A stretch of 44,126 nucleotides of DNA from Chitinophagaceae bacterium (lineage in GTDB: Bacteria; Bacteroidota; Bacteroidia; Chitinophagales; Chitinophagaceae): assembly GCA_025449645.1 (NCBI GenBank), contig JANWIY010000047.1:1-44126 (forward strand). Direction: 5' to 3'. Position 1 is the stretch's first letter; each line of letters opens with the position of its first letter. A program made the position numbers and the translations under genes. The notes beneath the pieces were generated by a model, which worked only from the letters and a program-made list of their open reading frames with translations, was not told the DNA's origin and made no database searches. Below are positions 43,672 through 44,126 of the stretch, in pieces.

Positions 43672-44126
43672 TTATGGAGTAATCAGATCGTTACTAATTT
43701 TCTCCTGTTCCGCCAGATTTGAGTTTCTAAACCGTCCTTTCCTGATTTCAATTTTTTGACGAACCCAAAGCGGCCAGGTATTTTCGTCCTCCGCATCGTA
43801 AATTCTAAGATTTTGGTTTCCATGGTCCTCCAGCAGTTTTTTGGAACTTGTGTTCAGGATCTTTGCCGCTGCTTCAACACCTGAATAAGCGGCGCCAGCC
43901 ACGCCATGGGAAAGGGTGCTTGCGCCGCATAAGTAGAGATTCTTTATTTCGGACTTGCTCCGGAAGGAAAATGGGCCGGTTTGTGTAAAGGTTTTTTCTG
44001 TCCCGTAAACATTTCCATTGGTGGAATTAATAAAATATTGATTTGTTTTCGGCGTTCCCAAATCCGCTTGAATAATATGTTCCCTGGCGCCGGGAATCAC
44101 TTTCTCCAGGTTATTTAAAAATTTAC
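43672..44126 (-). CDS. Carotenoid desaturase/retinol saturase-type FAD oxidoreductase, C-terminal part (partial)
   Basis: The frame stays open to the window edge, so about the last 151 residues are visible; a GTG-initiated reading from 44100 is not a real start. The C-terminal flavin-binding motif NLYLCGASTLSHGVAGAAYSGVEAAAKIL is typical of the CrtI/phytoene desaturase and retinol saturase superfamily. Just before it, TGPFSFRSKSEI matches the substrate-side strand of these enzymes. A tail of about 60 residues (EDENTWPLWVRQKIE) follows, as in some Bacteroidota members. The substrate and true start lie outside the window. Confidence 0.8.
   Translation of the reverse strand, partial: KFLNNLEKVIPGAREHIIQADLGTPKTNQYFINSTNGNVYGTEKTFTQTGPFSFRSKSEIKNLYLCGASTLSHGVAGAAYSGVEAAAKILNTSSKKLLEDHGNQNLRIYDAEDENTWPLWVRQKIEIRKGRFRNSNLAEQEKISNDLITP

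Overview
The window reads as a chromosomal segment of a Bacteroidota bacterium, probably of the Chitinophagaceae or a near relative (family-level placement is inference). Supporting signs are many lipoproteins with short acidic or lysine-rich sequences after the lipidated cysteine, a SusC-like 'EEVVVSGY' segment, FtsX/MacB-type permeases of about 790 residues, almost no Shine-Dalgarno sequences, and ten exact matches to the Bacteroidota -7 promoter element TAnnTTTG placed properly upstream of genes. No rRNA, tRNA, CRISPR array, transposase or phage gene was seen. The content is accessory and housekeeping, with genes at both edges cut by the window.

Layout. 1-4.7 kb: end of a polysaccharide flippase, a BrkB/YihY membrane protein divergent from an LpxR-type lipid A deacylase, and an M3 peptidyl-dipeptidase. 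4.7-14 kb: zinc-independent quinone oxidoreductase, a large ABC permease, a GH13 amylase lipoprotein, a DUF885 metalloprotein, a RibD-type reductase and a CPA1 Na+/H+ antiporter, mostly on the minus strand. 14-18.6 kb: a zinc-ribbon membrane protein, a MuiA/DUF4139 protein with an inserted SusC-like domain, a gene-poor stretch (about 16.6-17.5 kb), then a small minus-strand group: an ArsR regulator, a putative small lipoprotein and a putative 34-residue membrane peptide, with three matching operator palindromes.

18.6-25.4 kb: a VOC protein and then a three-gene plus-strand cluster of planctomycete type (haem c-DUF1549/DUF1553 lipoprotein; Tat-exported DUF1501 protein; DUF2231 membrane protein with haem c, leucine-rich-like, chitobiase-type and F5/8-like C-terminal parts). 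The three very likely work together in the cell envelope. 25.4-34.7 kb: DinB-like protein, beta-hydroxyacid dehydrogenase-type oxidoreductase divergent from DNA polymerase IV across a symmetrical double promoter, a PEBP-like protein, a BamA-like barrel, an nfeD-slipin operon, a DUF3052-YdeI fusion and a GH5 hydrolase.

34.7-44.1 kb: thioredoxin-like and SnoaL-like exported proteins, a TonB-dependent siderophore-type receptor, small proteins, and a minus-strand run of an arylsulfotransferase-like lipoprotein followed by three tandem paralogous lipoproteins, each starting with a very short collagen-like Gly-X-Y stretch and a carboxypeptidase-regulatory-like domain. The window ends with a DUF4242 protein and the C-terminus of a carotenoid desaturase-type FAD oxidoreductase.

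Best candidates for something little described: the ArsR/lipoprotein/micropeptide group with its three operators, the three collagen-like lipoproteins beside the arylsulfotransferase, and the haem-containing DUF1553/DUF1501/DUF2231 cluster. All functional statements come from reading motifs by eye; no searches were run.
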